Origin: Micropterix aruncella
Taxonomy: Eukaryota; Arthropoda; Insecta; Lepidoptera; Micropterigidae
Assembly (NCBI GenBank): GCA_944548615.1
Contig: OX155955.1
Coordinates: forward strand, 13,370,027-13,434,026
Direction: 5' to 3'
Length of the DNA: 64,000 nt
The notes under the pieces were generated by a model. The model saw nothing but the letters and a program-made list of their open reading frames with translations, was not told the origin of the DNA and ran no database searches. Position 1 is the first letter of the stretch. Every line of letters begins with the position of its first letter. Positions 24,901 to 39,900 of the stretch are shown here, piece after piece. Made by a program: the position numbers and the translations under genes.

Positions 24901-27900
24901 TACTGCATATATAATTTCACTTTTTCTGCATAAATGGTTAAAGAGATAAGACACTCACAAATAACGGTAATATAGTCAAATTGGCATGCAAATACATATG
25001 CAGTAAAAATATAACCATTCTTTTGGCAGTCAGGAAATAAATCATTGCACTCAGTACTAACCAAACCACACTCATAATTTCATCACAAGTAAAAAGTTTT
25101 ACCGCCCAACGAAGTGGGCACGGGTCAGCTAGTCTTTATATAAACAAATAAATTTAATATGACAAATCCAATTCTTCAAACATACTAGGGTATACTAGGT
25201 TAGGGTAAAATAAATATAGGCATAACCCCCTGCGGCATGGAGTGTTAGTATTTTGCTAAAGTAAAAATACTACTAGTCTGATAATACTTATGGATCTGGA
25301 ATGATATCTCGACGATCGATCCTCCATCAACCAGTGATAGATTGTCCCCCCCCCCCCCCTGACACTGAAGTCTGGATACGTGCCTGCTTTAATCCATTAT
25401 TCCATGCGCAAAGGTCAACAATGCCATGCAAGCGTTTACTACTGTCATGTATAATACAAATGTACGTAAAAGAAAGATCAGATATTTCTGACAGAGATTA
25501 GTTAATCATAAAATTTAAGAAATACAATAAATTTATTATCCAAATTTTGAATTCCAGTACAACCGCCTCATCAACGACATGTTAGCAGTTTACAACACGG
25601 CTGAAATATGCGCCTACAACGAGCCGTTCCGGTGTGGTCTTCGTCTGCAGCCAGACCTGCAGATAATCATGGCCAGGTCTAGAGACTGGGATGAACTCGC
25701 GCACACCTGGTCTGAATGGAGGAGAAACTCCGGCCGGAAGATGAGAGATCTATACGAGCAGTTGGCTGATCTAACAAACCAAGCCGCCAGATTGAATAGT
25801 AAGTTTGTATGATTTAATATTCGTACGCCCACGCCATCTATTGTCGATCGAGCACACTTCACGTATTTTATTAATATCGTATGCGACGCGCTAACGTTTT
25901 GCGTATTTGGCCGCCAGATGGCAGTAGCGTTAAATTAAAAATAATGTATAATTATCATAAAGAAATAAATGTTATCTTACAATATATAAATAAATATGCA
26001 CTACCTAATTATCGTTATTTTTTTCAGATTTTACAGATGCAGCCCAATATTGGACCTTCCCATATGAGTCCCCACATTTCAGAGCTGAAGTTGAAGATGT
26101 ATGGGAACAGGTATAATACATCGCCTACCCATATTTTTTTAATATAATAATATTTCAGGGTTTTATTACTCTAAGGCAATTATAATCTAAGAGACGAGAG
26201 CCAGAATACAAACGAATTTTAACCCCTCCTCTCGCGAAGTAATAATTCAGCTATCACTTTTGCGCGCGACATTTTCGCGCGTAAAATCGGCGCGAGTCGA
26301 CCGACCTTGATACAAACGACCATAACTTGAAAACCACTATACGGATCATAAAAAAAAATACTGCAGAATGATCGCATTGAAATTTGACATATAAAAAATT
26401 ATAACCTGGAAATTGGGGGACGCCATTGGTCCCGCAAGGGATGTTACGGAGCTACCTATTTTAAATTCATTTGTATTCCTGGATGTATCAGTACTGTAGA
26501 AATCCTAGTTTGACTATTGGGATGCAAGCAGTTGCGTTCGCTGGGAATCGGCAGTCAATTATGATTAATGTCTCAAAATAATTAAAATCGGGAAAAGGCT
26601 CTGTGTTATTAGTCAAAATAATATTTCATCTAACAATAATATAAAAAAATATTGAAGTAACACTGAAATAATTATCTCGATATCTTAAACATTAATTTTT
26701 TAAAAACTGGTTTTATCTTTAGTTGCAAAAATTATGTCGTTCGCGGAAAATTTTAAAAACATTTTATTATTCAAAATTGCACTTTAAATATTCTCCGATT
26801 TTCCGACACACGATTTCGTAAATCACAACTGTAATCATTCGTAATACTTTAAATTTTCAAGATTGATATTATAATTTCCCTAATATTTTCGTAATTTTTA
26901 GGTTGGTTTTTGGTCCTAATAAAATATATTTTTAACAAGGCTATGTAATGTTTATTTTTGGTACTTTTTCGGAAGGTTTTAACTCCAGATTTCCGCTACC
27001 AGTAGCAGACTGCCATTTTTATGGTCCTGGGATATGCAGGAACATGAAATTTAGACCGATAAATATTTTGTCACGATGCATGATTTTTTCGCGTCTGACT
27101 CATGGAGCAACATTCATAGCAATTTGTTAAAAATAATGTTGTTTCATAAATACTTTTTATATGCTTCAACGCACCGTAGGTGTACTCCCCTACGCCTTAG
27201 GCCTATCCTTTATACCTGACAGGGTTCCTACCCTTACTTTCGATCATATTTATAGTCTTTGCGTCCGTGTGGCGCTCTGAGTTGACTAACTCTCGGATTT
27301 ACGACTTTCTGTTGTCAAGAAGCCTTATGTTTTAGAGCCTTGCATTCTACTAGATTAGCAAGCTGACTTAGGAAGTATCCCAGCATAGCAACTCTTCACC
27401 GAAGTAGAAAACGCTATCACCACTTAACCCTCATAGTCCTTGTCCTACTACCGTCCAAATACAATTAATAAAGGCGCGGTCGCCTTTCGTAAGACGCTTC
27501 CCTGTTTTCCATTTATAGGATAACGTAGATACTGATCCATCCTAACGGAACCCTATCTACCTGTCTAACGGATATCTCAATAAAGTCTAGTCTTGGATAT
27601 TTAACTAAAAATCTGCATTTGAAACAGTCAATTTTAAAATTACCCAAAATTTATACAAAATATTTCATATAAAAAATTGTACTAAATTTAGACATACAAT
27701 TTAGCTTCTAAATTCAAAAATAGTTGAAAAATTTTATGATATGGAAAAAATTAGCGCGACTGCCGAAGCTATTTTTCTAACCATATTGTATGCAATTGCT
27801 TCACGGTGGTGACAATTTAAGGTTCATTTTCCAGGTTTTATTTAATTATCTTATTATTATTTAATTATTACTTCAGATTCGTCCCTTGTATGAGCTGCTC

Positions 27901-30900
27901 CATGCGTACGTACGCCGGCGACTGCGGGAAGTGTATGGACCAGAACGGATTTCTGGATCAGCTCCGCTTCCAGCACACATCCTCGGTGATATGTGGGGAC
28001 AGACCTGGACTGGTTTATTACCTATCGCACTGCCATACCCTGGAAAGACACTGGTCGACGTTACTCCTGAAATGATACAACAGGTTTGAATGCGTTTATT
28101 AATCGACTAAAAAATACCACGTACCAAGTACCACATTGGCATGGTCGCTGCATAGACTAGCATATACTAGTTACATACAAAATAAAACTCAACATGTTCC
28201 CTTCCTAATTCTATAAGTTTTTAAAAACCTGCCGAAATAAGTGGTAGAATCCGGTTGTATATACCTACACTTTTTGGGTTAAAAAATACTACTATTATCC
28301 AATAAACTATAATTAATATGTCGATTTTTTTTAAATTGCCTGGTGCTAAATTTCATATTAATTTAATTAAATTAAAAACGCATCTACAAAGTATAGTTTT
28401 TTACTAATATTTCCATTGAATTTATTAACATTTGTTCATAATAATATTTTCTTATAACATTTGTTCATAAAAAATAAATTGAACACGGCCGATATGAGCG
28501 TTAGCATATGCATACTACTGCCGCCCAACTAAGTGCCAGGACTTGTTCCAAGGCAGCGAGCTCTCTAGTTGTTTATGTACATATATTCGGGAGCTAATGG
28601 GCCCTGTTGCAGTTAAGCCACTTAGACCCATGCGTTTAGGGTCGGTCAAATTCACGGGTCAAAACCCATCTGGCGGCCTCCACGCAGAAGTGCGAGCCCG
28701 GGTAGGACTCTGGCCTGTCCCACCCGACTCTGGCCTGCGGGCCAGTTTCCCCTAGGAGTCAACCTTCGGGCACTTCTGGACGGTTTGCGCACCGTGCGGT
28801 CTCAGCCAATCGATTGTGCATTCCGACCGACAGCCGGGGGAGTCTGGAAACAGTACTGTCTCCTATAATAGAGATTCGATAGACACAGTATCACCATTGC
28901 GTAAGGGAGAGGACCGCGCAAGTGACCTCAATCCTGTAACCAGTGAGGAGGTAGGAGGTATTCTTACGGTTAATTCCAGACAGAGATATACTTCCAAACC
29001 GGTAGTCAGGGGGCAAGGCTGCCCGGTAGTTACCATTCCCGGTGCCTCGCCGTAAGGCGTTGGTCTCTGACGGGCGGTGGCGTAACTACGCTTACCTCCC
29101 GGGAGATAGAACGATCTAATATCGTTAAAACTTTCTGAGGTGACGGGTTTGTCCGTTGTAGTCGAAAGCTGTAGTTATACATATTTGTATTTGGAAAGTT
29201 AAAAAACATGTATGATACAATACCCGTTACAAATAAGTCTTAACTTATAAATAAAACTAATAATCACAATGCGAAATAATTAAAAAAGTTTAATATCCTT
29301 TATTCATCGTTATTTTGCATAAAAAAATCTTTACGATTTGAATTTCTACAAATACTATTTTGCATCATTACAGGGTTACACCCCAGGAACAATATTCCAG
29401 CTAGCGGAAGAGTTCTTCGCTTCAATGAATATGAGTACTCTATCGCCAGACTTCTGGGCATTGAGTGTTCTGGAGCAGCCTCTGGATAGGCCTATACACT
29501 GTCAGCCATCTGCTTGGGATTTCTGCAACAAGGATGATTTCAGGTATTATTTTTTTACCATTTTCACAAACGCAAAAAAAAAACTACCAATGTATTAACT
29601 CTATTCAATAAATTTCATTTCATTTCAGAATAAAGATGTGCACTCATATTTCGATGAAGGATTTAATAACAGCCCACCATGAGATGTCCCACATTCAATA
29701 CTTTATCCAGTACAGGAATCAGCCGAAGGTTTACAGGGATGGAGCTAATCCAGGTAATTTTAATCTTAAAACATTCAAACTTCAATCACAAGGTAGGAAA
29801 TCGGAGATCTCTGAATTATTGTTATAAATTTGCAATATGTTTTGATGTGCTGCGAATGCAAAAAAAGTTATTTTATAATACGCATCTCTGTGCTATTGAT
29901 TATATATCGTGATAGATTGATCAACGTCGTACTACAATTTGACAACCAGAATTTCCTACAAAATGCAACGCGTAGATGGCATAGCTAAAAAATATTAGCG
30001 TAGACGGCTTAGTTAAAAATATATTATGTTAGTTAAAAAACATAATAATAATCTGCTAGCATTTAGTTCAATATGGCTACTTTTGTTGTATAACAGTATG
30101 TGGGAGCACTGTAGATGGCGCTCTAAACACGACCATACGGTATAAAATAATAATATTATAAGAAACGAATTTAGAAATCAAAGCTCTTCTTATTTTAATA
30201 TTATTTACATAAAGATGTAAATTTTTGAATTTGGTATACAGGTTTCAATACGTAATAATTAAGCAATTTGGCATTCTTACTACTTATTATCATGGTGTTA
30301 TTTTTGGGATATAATCAGCCTATATAACACAATGAGAAAAATGGCACTAATAAATGAATGTTATTATTCTTACAGTTTGGTTAATTATTGTTTTTTTTTT
30401 AATCAATCGGTCCTTTATAGTCTATTAATTATCAATGTTATTATAGATGGCCATATGAGTTGCTTTTAGTTTGGCCGTCACTGCTATCAGCGCCACCTGC
30501 AATTTGCCTTCTCTGAAATATTACCAAATCGTTCTATGGAGCTGCGCAATCCAATATCACATTTAATAAATGCTAGTGCTTAAACGATTAAGCCGACATA
30601 GGTTAGCTAAAGAATTTTGCTTAAAGTCAATAAACTCGCCTTTACATATGAATAAAGCATTTTATTATTATTATAGCTACAATATAATATAAAAACCCAT
30701 TTTTTTAAATTAATTTATTTATTTATTTATTTATACTATATATTATTTTTTATAATTACATAAAATAAATTGCGTAATTTTTTTTAACACATTTAAAAAA
30801 TAATACGTTATAAAAATCGCGAAAGGGCATTACTTGTCAGGATTACATCACCCTACTAGGTATACGCCTTTGTTGGGGTGATGGATACAAAGTTCTGCAG

Positions 30901-33900
30901 TATTTGCTGAGCCTGTACGCCTTGCCTGCTGTCCTTCGTCTGTCTCATAAAAAAACAATACGTAATATGATTTAGCATAATGTAATATAAATAATATAAT
31001 ATAACAAAACATAATACGATACAATATAATATCATATAAAATAATGTATCATATTTATATATAATAATGTATAACATAATAAAATATAACATATTATAAT
31101 CTGTATATCTGTATATCCATAACTTACATCTGTATATCCTATAATTTGTGGTTAGAAATAAAATATTTTAATATATCATACTTTCGCATTCATCTCTAGT
31201 ACATATAATTCGAGAGCCAATGAGACACCCGTCTTTTGAACTGGATGTCGGATATGTTTAAAATCTGTCCTGTGTACGAGTTAAATATATTATAGAGTTT
31301 GGGTCCGAGATATGCGTAGTGTCGTTGTCCGTATACAGTCCTCATTTATAAATATAATAGACGTATATGTGAGGTTTAAGACTAGAGGTAGTTCAATTTA
31401 CTTTATTTGTGTACATTTAGTGTGTATTAGTATTTTATATTAGTATGTATATTTATTTTAAATATGTATTTATTGTATTTATGTATTACTATATATTGGT
31501 GTTGGGTTTAATAATAATTTCTTACTACTATTTTTTTAAATATAGTATGTTGGTATAACTCTTTGTGTGTGTATTTGTATTATGCAAGAATGAATGTTTT
31601 GAACTTTATTCCAATAATAATTATATAACCGAACGTCATACCTGTCAGCTCGCAATATGCTAAGTTAAATATCAGCATCCCTAGATACGGGCGTTCTTGC
31701 TCAGTTAGGTATGCGATGAGCCAACCGCTATGGGTTCAACTTGTTTTTCCTGCACGTTTTATTGTACTGTATACCGAATATCATAGCCATTCGTCTGTAA
31801 ATCATGTTGTTTAAAAATAAAATAAAAAATGAAAAATAAAAATAATATGTGAGATAAAAATAATAATACCTTTGGACTTATACCGTCAGAAGAAAGTTTA
31901 AAACCAGACATCCTGCTCCATTCACGTATATAGAATCTTGTGGCGTATAGCAGAAAACGTGCATTTTCCACCAAGAAAAGATTGATTCTACATGAATTTC
32001 GGCTCGGCCTGGCTTAACCGGGTATTTGTAGGATTAAAAGCTGCCCAGGGTTACTTAAGGGTTAATTAAATCCTGCCCTGTACAACCCAAAAATCGGTTG
32101 TGTCAGCCAAATATTTCCCCGGAAAGTAGCCAAGGACTAATTTCATCTCAATAATAATTTCATAAATAAAATCGACGAGCGCCATCTCTCGGCCGGCAGA
32201 TGAACACGTCTGGGTTCAACAACGGCCTCGGATAGCGTGATTCGTTTCTCGGCTGGCCTCAGGCGGCTCGGCTTTAATATATAGTTAAAATATATGGCGG
32301 AATTTAAATGTTATTTGTGTAGCTTGTTTATGAATTCCAATCAAAATCACACAGTGTGATTACAGCTTAAAAGGACTTATTTGTACCGAATTGCACGTCT
32401 TTAAGATTAATATATGACTAGGTCCCCTGGTGGACCGATTTCAACCACATACTTTTCAACTCATGCCACGACCAAATTATACCTGCATACCTTTCAGCTC
32501 AATCAGATTAAGCGTTTGGGTGTTATCGTGAAGGAATACAAGTACATGTGTATGTATGTGTGTGTGTATGTGTACACAAACATACACACATAGAGAGACA
32601 GACAGACACAAAGAGAGGCTTTAATCTGTAAATGGTCTTAGTCATTTCAGCAAGTTCAAAATCGATATTTCAGTCTTCATGTCGAGGTTTTTTTGCAGCT
32701 TTTACAATACTTTCCCTCCTCGTCGTTTGGTGGCCGGGAAAGCAGAATAGTTACAGGGCCTTACGAATATGTATTTTTATCTGAGCGGACAGCCGTAGTC
32801 GCCTTAGTTCTATTTGTACGCTGATTGGGTATGATTCGAGTACTTGCCAGTGTAAACGGACACGCAAGTAGCCATGGAAATGGCCATTTCCAAGTTTTAA
32901 TTGACGCTTGGGCAACAAGGCGAATATTTTCTCGCCGCCATGATACGTTTTCGCAACTCCTTAATCGATTCTATGTCAGTGTGGAAGTGACGACCTCATT
33001 GCAATTTACACTGTCATATTAAATTCGCTGTAAAAAAGTACATAAACCTCATTATACCGTAATGTATTATCTGATTAGTTAGTACTATAAAACGAAACTG
33101 ATAAACGCGAAGTGTAATGATCGTAAAATTTGATAGTATCTTGATACGGTACAATAACATTTATGCGATTCGCGTGGAACGCACGCGATTATAATATTAG
33201 GTTTAAGTGTACCGTTGTATACAGTTTATTTCCTGCAAGGTTTTTTTAATCCTACAAAAGCTTTAGTGAAACTTACATACGTCTGTGTCAAATAAGTACC
33301 GGGCATTATTTAATAAACCTAAAGAATCAGCCTAATCATCCGTATATTTTTTTTCACTTTTAAAATAGACCTTATTTGACGTGATAGATTTACACTGACG
33401 GATAATTGGAGATATGTATATATGTATTTATGTATATATGTGTATATTTCTATATATATGATGTATAATTTGTATACACATATATGGATGTATGCAAAGA
33501 ATTACTAATAGACTACTAGTTTTTCTGTGTATTCAAAGTATTAGACTACTATTTTAATTAAGGTCAGAAGTGCACTCGTATTTTGTAACCTCAATAGGCC
33601 TCACTGCCTGGCTCTATAGTGTGTATGCGTGTGTATTTGTGTATATATTGGGTCCTTACCTATAAAGTTGCTGTTCTATATAGAAAACTTAAGACCAAAA
33701 GTTTTGTATGTGAAATATATATTTAAAGAATTATCTATGCGAATTTGTCATTGTAATAGGAGTTGCTTAATTCCTCTGCTGTAAAACTCTCGTGGACTAA
33801 ACTTAAAGCAAACTTTCTAAACTTCAAGCAACAACAAAATATCATCATATTAATATGAATACTAATTAAGCGCAAAGTAGATAGAATAATATACTTTGTA

Positions 33901-36900
33901 AATATGACCGAAAGTAATTCTAAGGAAACAAGAAAACTTAAATAAATTTTGTTTCAAAAATTAATTTACAATTATATAAAATCGAGCTGAGAAAGGATTT
34001 TATAGATATAGATAAAGGATGATATAGATAAATCGGTTAATATGAGTTCTTACACCTATTTGTGTAGATATTCCTTCCTCTGAAATGTGTATGTAAAATA
34101 AAGATATTTCAATTCAATAATATTTACTGAATCCAAGGTAGCAAATGTCTATTGTAGTTTTTTTATTAACTCATTACAGTAATAACCTTTTGTTGTAAAA
34201 GACTGCTTACGACGGTGATGGCGACACACATATTAGAGTGGCCTACATCATGCAATTAGCCTACATTAGGTAGCTGCTCTCGAGGTCACTCACTTGTCCT
34301 TCAATGAAAAATATCGTAATTATAAGGTGGGGCTATCTGACTGCCTCTTGTAAAAGGAGCACTAGATATATTAAATGCCTCTTTAACGGGACCGAAAGCC
34401 CTATTTAAAAACCTGAGGTTCTGAAAGGCATCTAAACGGAGAAATGGGCTTCATAAATAAGGATCTCCCTAACTGCAATCATGGCCAAACAAGTACACTA
34501 TTGTATCGATACTACGCCATGCTTCATAATGTATGAAGCAGTTCTGGCACGTCAAATGTAGTTGCCGAACTTGCATCTTTGGCAGTGGTATACGCACTGC
34601 ATGTCTGGAGTAGTCTATCTGCCCAAACGAAAAAAGCCATTAGAATTGTCTTGCTAGAATGTGGCCGTGTCCTTAACGATTTTACGAGGCATTGTTACCA
34701 TTGAGTTTGGTCTTAGATATCCGCTACCAAGTAAAAGCTACAAATAGATGAAATGAAATGAAAATCTCTTTATTGCACAATAAAATAAGGTACAATGGCG
34801 GACTTATTATAGATGCTTTCAAACTCTTTCTCCAAAGAAACAATAAATATATTAAGTATTCTAATACATAATAATAATACCCTCTGGATGCGTATGAGAT
34901 GACAATTCTAATGTCGCTTTCCCAGGCAGACATTTTATTTTTAAAGAAAAAATCGTTTAGAAATTTAATTAACATAGGTAATTTTGTATAATAAATAGGT
35001 ATTTATTACCTATATCGAGTGTATCTAGCACAGTTATGGCCAGAAACTGTAATTGTAGTTATCTATACATTTGATAGATCGCAATCAGCTAAATATTATT
35101 TATATGTCAAAATTGTGACCAAACTTTTAATAATAATAGGTTCATTTAAAATCAGTAATAAAATTTGTCTCCGTCGAAAGTGCATTTTAAAGTGAAATCA
35201 TGCATTTTAATGACTAAATAGTATTGAGGTACCAACTCAGTTTTCACACTTTTCATAGAGAATAATACGTACGTAATTAATCAGTAAATGACGTTACTGC
35301 CGATGATATTATTAGGATTTTTTATATAAGGAATCACATCTCGAAGCCGCTATGATAGCTGCCGCGCAAACGTCCTGTCGCACTCCGTGCTTTTGTGAGA
35401 TCAAAGGATAGCATAATTTTCTACTGAAATGATTGTTCTTGTCTCTGAGCTAGTTTTCATAATATTTTAATATTATATTCAGTTTATCCGTCACAGTCGG
35501 AGCCACGAAAATTGGCTACTATCTGCACATAAATAAATATGTAAAATAATTAAAAATGTTAAAAATTCAATTAAATTAGCAAGTAAATAAAATAAATAGG
35601 TAGTATTCAACTATTTAACACGTTTTTAAATATTAAATTTTAAAAGGGAAGCCTCCTTTTATTTATAAACTTTCAAAACTGAATTAAATACGTGTTTTTA
35701 TTATTTTTTATTTCAACTATATTAAAGAATATCAGTATTTGTAAAAAAATATGCATAATTTATGTATAATTTTATCCTCTGACTATCAATTTGATTATTT
35801 CATTATTTAGAACAATGTTATTTTTCCATATATAATTACTATTTAACCTCTTATCGCGTTATATTGAAATCCCTTTATCTATTTATTTTCTATTATTTCC
35901 ATAATTTGGTAATTTAAAAAAAACTATAGAAACCTATTTTATATTTTTTTTTGTAATATTATATTCATTTAAAAATGTTTTTTTTTCTTAATTTTGGTGA
36001 CAATTTATTTGATGGAAATATATACCTACATCATCAAGGTATAATAATGTTTTTGCTGTATTACACTTTTCAAGAATTTATATGGCCGTGGAGGGTCGGA
36101 GAGGTAACCTAAGTGGCGACATAGTAGCCGCAAGCTTTTTCGGGTCGCCGATGTGGGGGTCAGATGTAGCCTAACTAACGAAATGTTAACTAATCTGGCA
36201 ACACTTGCACCAGGTGGAAATGCAAGTGTGTAATACGGTGTTTCCCATCTACTTGACGTTTCACTGCATCGGATAAGTGGCTTCGCTGTGCTGTGATGCA
36301 ACTGTCGTTCTTCCTTGCACGCGTCGCATCGTCGCCTCGCCGTCTCACCACCTGACGTAATGTAAGCGCTACAAGCGCCGCCCTAGTAATGTGACATACA
36401 CACGACTTGACATTTTCAAATATGCCTCTACGAGATATAAAGCAAGTAAATATATTAACAAGGTAGAGAGGACTAGTAAAGTAAAGTACTGTCTCCTTTT
36501 TAACTACAGCTATTTGATAAAATCAGTCTTATTTTGTTATTATGTTCATTTTTTTAAAGGTTTAATACTTTATTTATTTATTTTTTGTACATTTAGCCTC
36601 ATTGTTATCAATCTTATAAGTAACTGGAACAATTGAACACCGAAATGCAGCTAATGCTCATTGCCCACCTAACTAGGACTAAACTGTCCCGTATCTAGGC
36701 GGGTCAGTATTATCTTAATTAAAGTAAAAAAACTTTTTATTTTTATAAATAATGAATGTACTTAATTAAGATTGAATAATATATAATAATAAATAAATAA
36801 CAATATATTACAAATCAAAACACTAAATTTGTACGAATAATACATGGTAGGTAATACAATATGGCAAATACACATATACGTAAATACGATTTCAATTAAT

Positions 36901-39900
36901 AATAAATGATATATGTTATAAACATATTTATAATTTAATAAAATATATAAATACAATTATAAAGCAGTGTTAAAAAATATGAAATAATATAAATAAAAAT
37001 ATGATATGACATACTATTAATATATACATAATAATTTATATAAATATACGATATTATTTTTAAATTAACCGTTATACATACATACGCTTTACAAACCAAG
37101 TTTTCAGATTTAGACCTTCCTAATTCAAATTCAAATTGAAATCAAAGTATATTTAATTATTCACTTTTCATCCTGATATTTTTTGATTATCTTCTTTATA
37201 TTTGATACATTGATGCAATGCATCTTTCATTGTCTTAATGACATTTGATTGAAACCTGAAATAATTATATAAAATTTAACGCCCTCTATACTCATTTGTA
37301 TGTACTCTTTCGAACTATCTTTTTACATTAGTACCATTTCTGGTCCCTTGATGTAATTTAGTGTTTATTAATGTAAACAAAATTGATGAGAGCGATTTGA
37401 CCACCTTCCCATGTATTGAGCGATTTTTACCCATAATCGACCATTATCCTGAAGGTCTAAGCTATTCAAAAATATATATTTAATTGAGGTACCCGATTTT
37501 CCGTTAGCTTCTGGAATCATTTGTAGTACTTTACTTGTAATTACTTGTACATATTAAAAAGAAAAAAAACACGACTGCCAGTACAGAAAGTGGACTGTTC
37601 TATTTATATTTATATTCATTACAGGTTTTTAATGAAATATTTGTTGTTTATGTATGCATCCATATACAAAGATAGATCTATATTTCCGGAACGTACTCAG
37701 ACCTTTAACTTGACACTAAACACGGTATATATAGGTTAATTTATTGACATTTGGACATTTAGACAACTGCTTACTTCATATTAGGTCAGTTAAGGTACCC
37801 TATGACACTTGGGTTCTAACAATACCACACACTTCTAAATCGTTTCAAGCGTTTAGAAGTTATGGTGGAACTAAGAAATGGAAAACATACATAGATGAAC
37901 CCTGATCACATTACACTCCTTTTTTGTTGGGCAGTCGTGTAAAACATGCAAGTCAGTGACTGAGTGCCGGTGAGCTGCCTTTCCCAACCTACAGGTCCTA
38001 TTTAGTGGTTGATTGAAACTCGATTTTGGGGCTGAAACCGAAACCGAAAACGAATTTCAGTTTTCATCCAGTATCGCCCGAAACCGAAACATTGCTATTA
38101 AATTACAGGCCAGAGAAATGTGTATACATACACGTATGTCCTTAGTTCTAGAACCAGGTGAGCATTTACAGTTTCGGCCCACCAACCGACCAGGACAGAA
38201 AGTATTGTGAACGCGCAACATTTTTTTTCGAGATGAAGATGGAAATATCCATTTTGAGCCCCCCTGAGACGATTAAGACCACTTACAGATTAAAGTATGT
38301 CTGCTGTGTTACTTAACGATAGCGTCAAAACGCTTAACCCGATTGAGCTGAAATTTGCTATGCATGCCTCATTTTATAATAGCAAGAGTTGAAAAGTGGT
38401 TAAAATCGGTCCACCAGGGGGTCATATATGAATCTCGAAATATTGAACTAAGGGACTTACAATTTAGTACACATATGCCTTATTGGGCCGAAATCACATT
38501 GTAAAAGTTTGGTTGAAATATGTTATGTATATACAAGCTACACTAATAATAATTAGATTCCGCCATATATTTAAATTTCCTAATATTAACGCCGTCTATT
38601 AGGGCTTAGCCGAGAAACGAACTGCGCCACCCGAGGCAATCGCAATGGAACCCAACCGGGTTCGTCCGCCAGCCGATAGAGAGCGCTCATCGATTTTATT
38701 TATGAAATTAATGTTCAGATGAAATCAGTTTTTGGCTACTTGCCGGGAAAGTCTTGGGGTGACACAACCGATTTTTAAAATTAAATATAGATTCTAGATT
38801 CCAGTCCTGTTTAGCTAACATGAGAACATTGTTATTATTACAATAAAACATGCATAATAAATCATAGAAATATATCTCTTTATCCTGACTAATACATAAA
38901 TACCTACATACTAACTTCCCAATATAAAGCAAACCCAAATGGAGATTTTTTGTCCAAAATAAGAGACCCATGGTTATATCACCCTAAAAAATACAATAAT
39001 TTTGCAAACTCGCAATGTCGACTGTTACATAAGTCTAAGATGCACCATTTCCAACAAGCTCTTAAGCAATCCGGTCTTCGATGCCAACTAACAAGACTCT
39101 GTAAATTTACTGCTATAAACATTAGACCATATAAAGTCGCACTAGTTCAACAAGGTAATAAATAAATGCAATTGTGATTTGTTTAATGGCAAAAGGAATG
39201 TGGACTTATTTATAGGAGTATTATATTAGATAGAAGACAATTTGCAGAATAACGGTGAGGCGGCTTTTTGCCTGGTACAGATCTTTGTGTTTCCAGTTGT
39301 TTTCAATGCGTTATCTATTCCTATGTTCCTTCTTTCCGGAGACGAAATAATATAAATAATAGTTTTAATATAAATAATATCTACGATATCCCAGGATGCC
39401 CTGGCAATGTATGTCAATTACATCTGACCGTGCGCGTAACTCTTCTTGCCATAGTTCTTGCCATAGTCTTCTTGCCATAGTTCTTGCCATAGTTGCCATA
39501 GTTCTTGCCATAGTCTTCTTGCCATAGTTCTTGCCATAGTCTTGCCATAGTTCTTGCCATAATCTTGCCATAGTTCCCAAACACGTGAATTATCCGGGGA
39601 GTTTCTCTTTTTGTTCGGCGAATGTGTGGAATCGGCTAGGAGCTCATGTACGAGCCCTCTGCAAAGTCGCTTATCAGAAAGCTCTCCTAGATGAGAATAG
39701 TTAATAACGGCTAATAAATAATTACCTAAAATAGAAAACCATCGCGATTATAAATAAGATAACAACAAATTTACCGCGTGAAATTTGTAGCACCCGACGT
39801 CTCGGTGATATTTCAACCGCCGTTGTCTAGGTAGACTAGCTAGGTCTACCCTAGACAACGGCAGTCGTAACATCTTCAAACGTCGGATGCTACAAATCAG

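Noticed and set aside
38950..39165. 71-codon frame with WLYHPKKY and several cysteines, also faintly S29-like
   Set aside because: Only a few identities and no start or neighbour support; the DNA is flanked by repeats.
39365..39580. Minus-strand frame with WQELWQ/ARTMAR repeats
   Set aside because: Produced by the TTCTTGCCATAG minisatellite.
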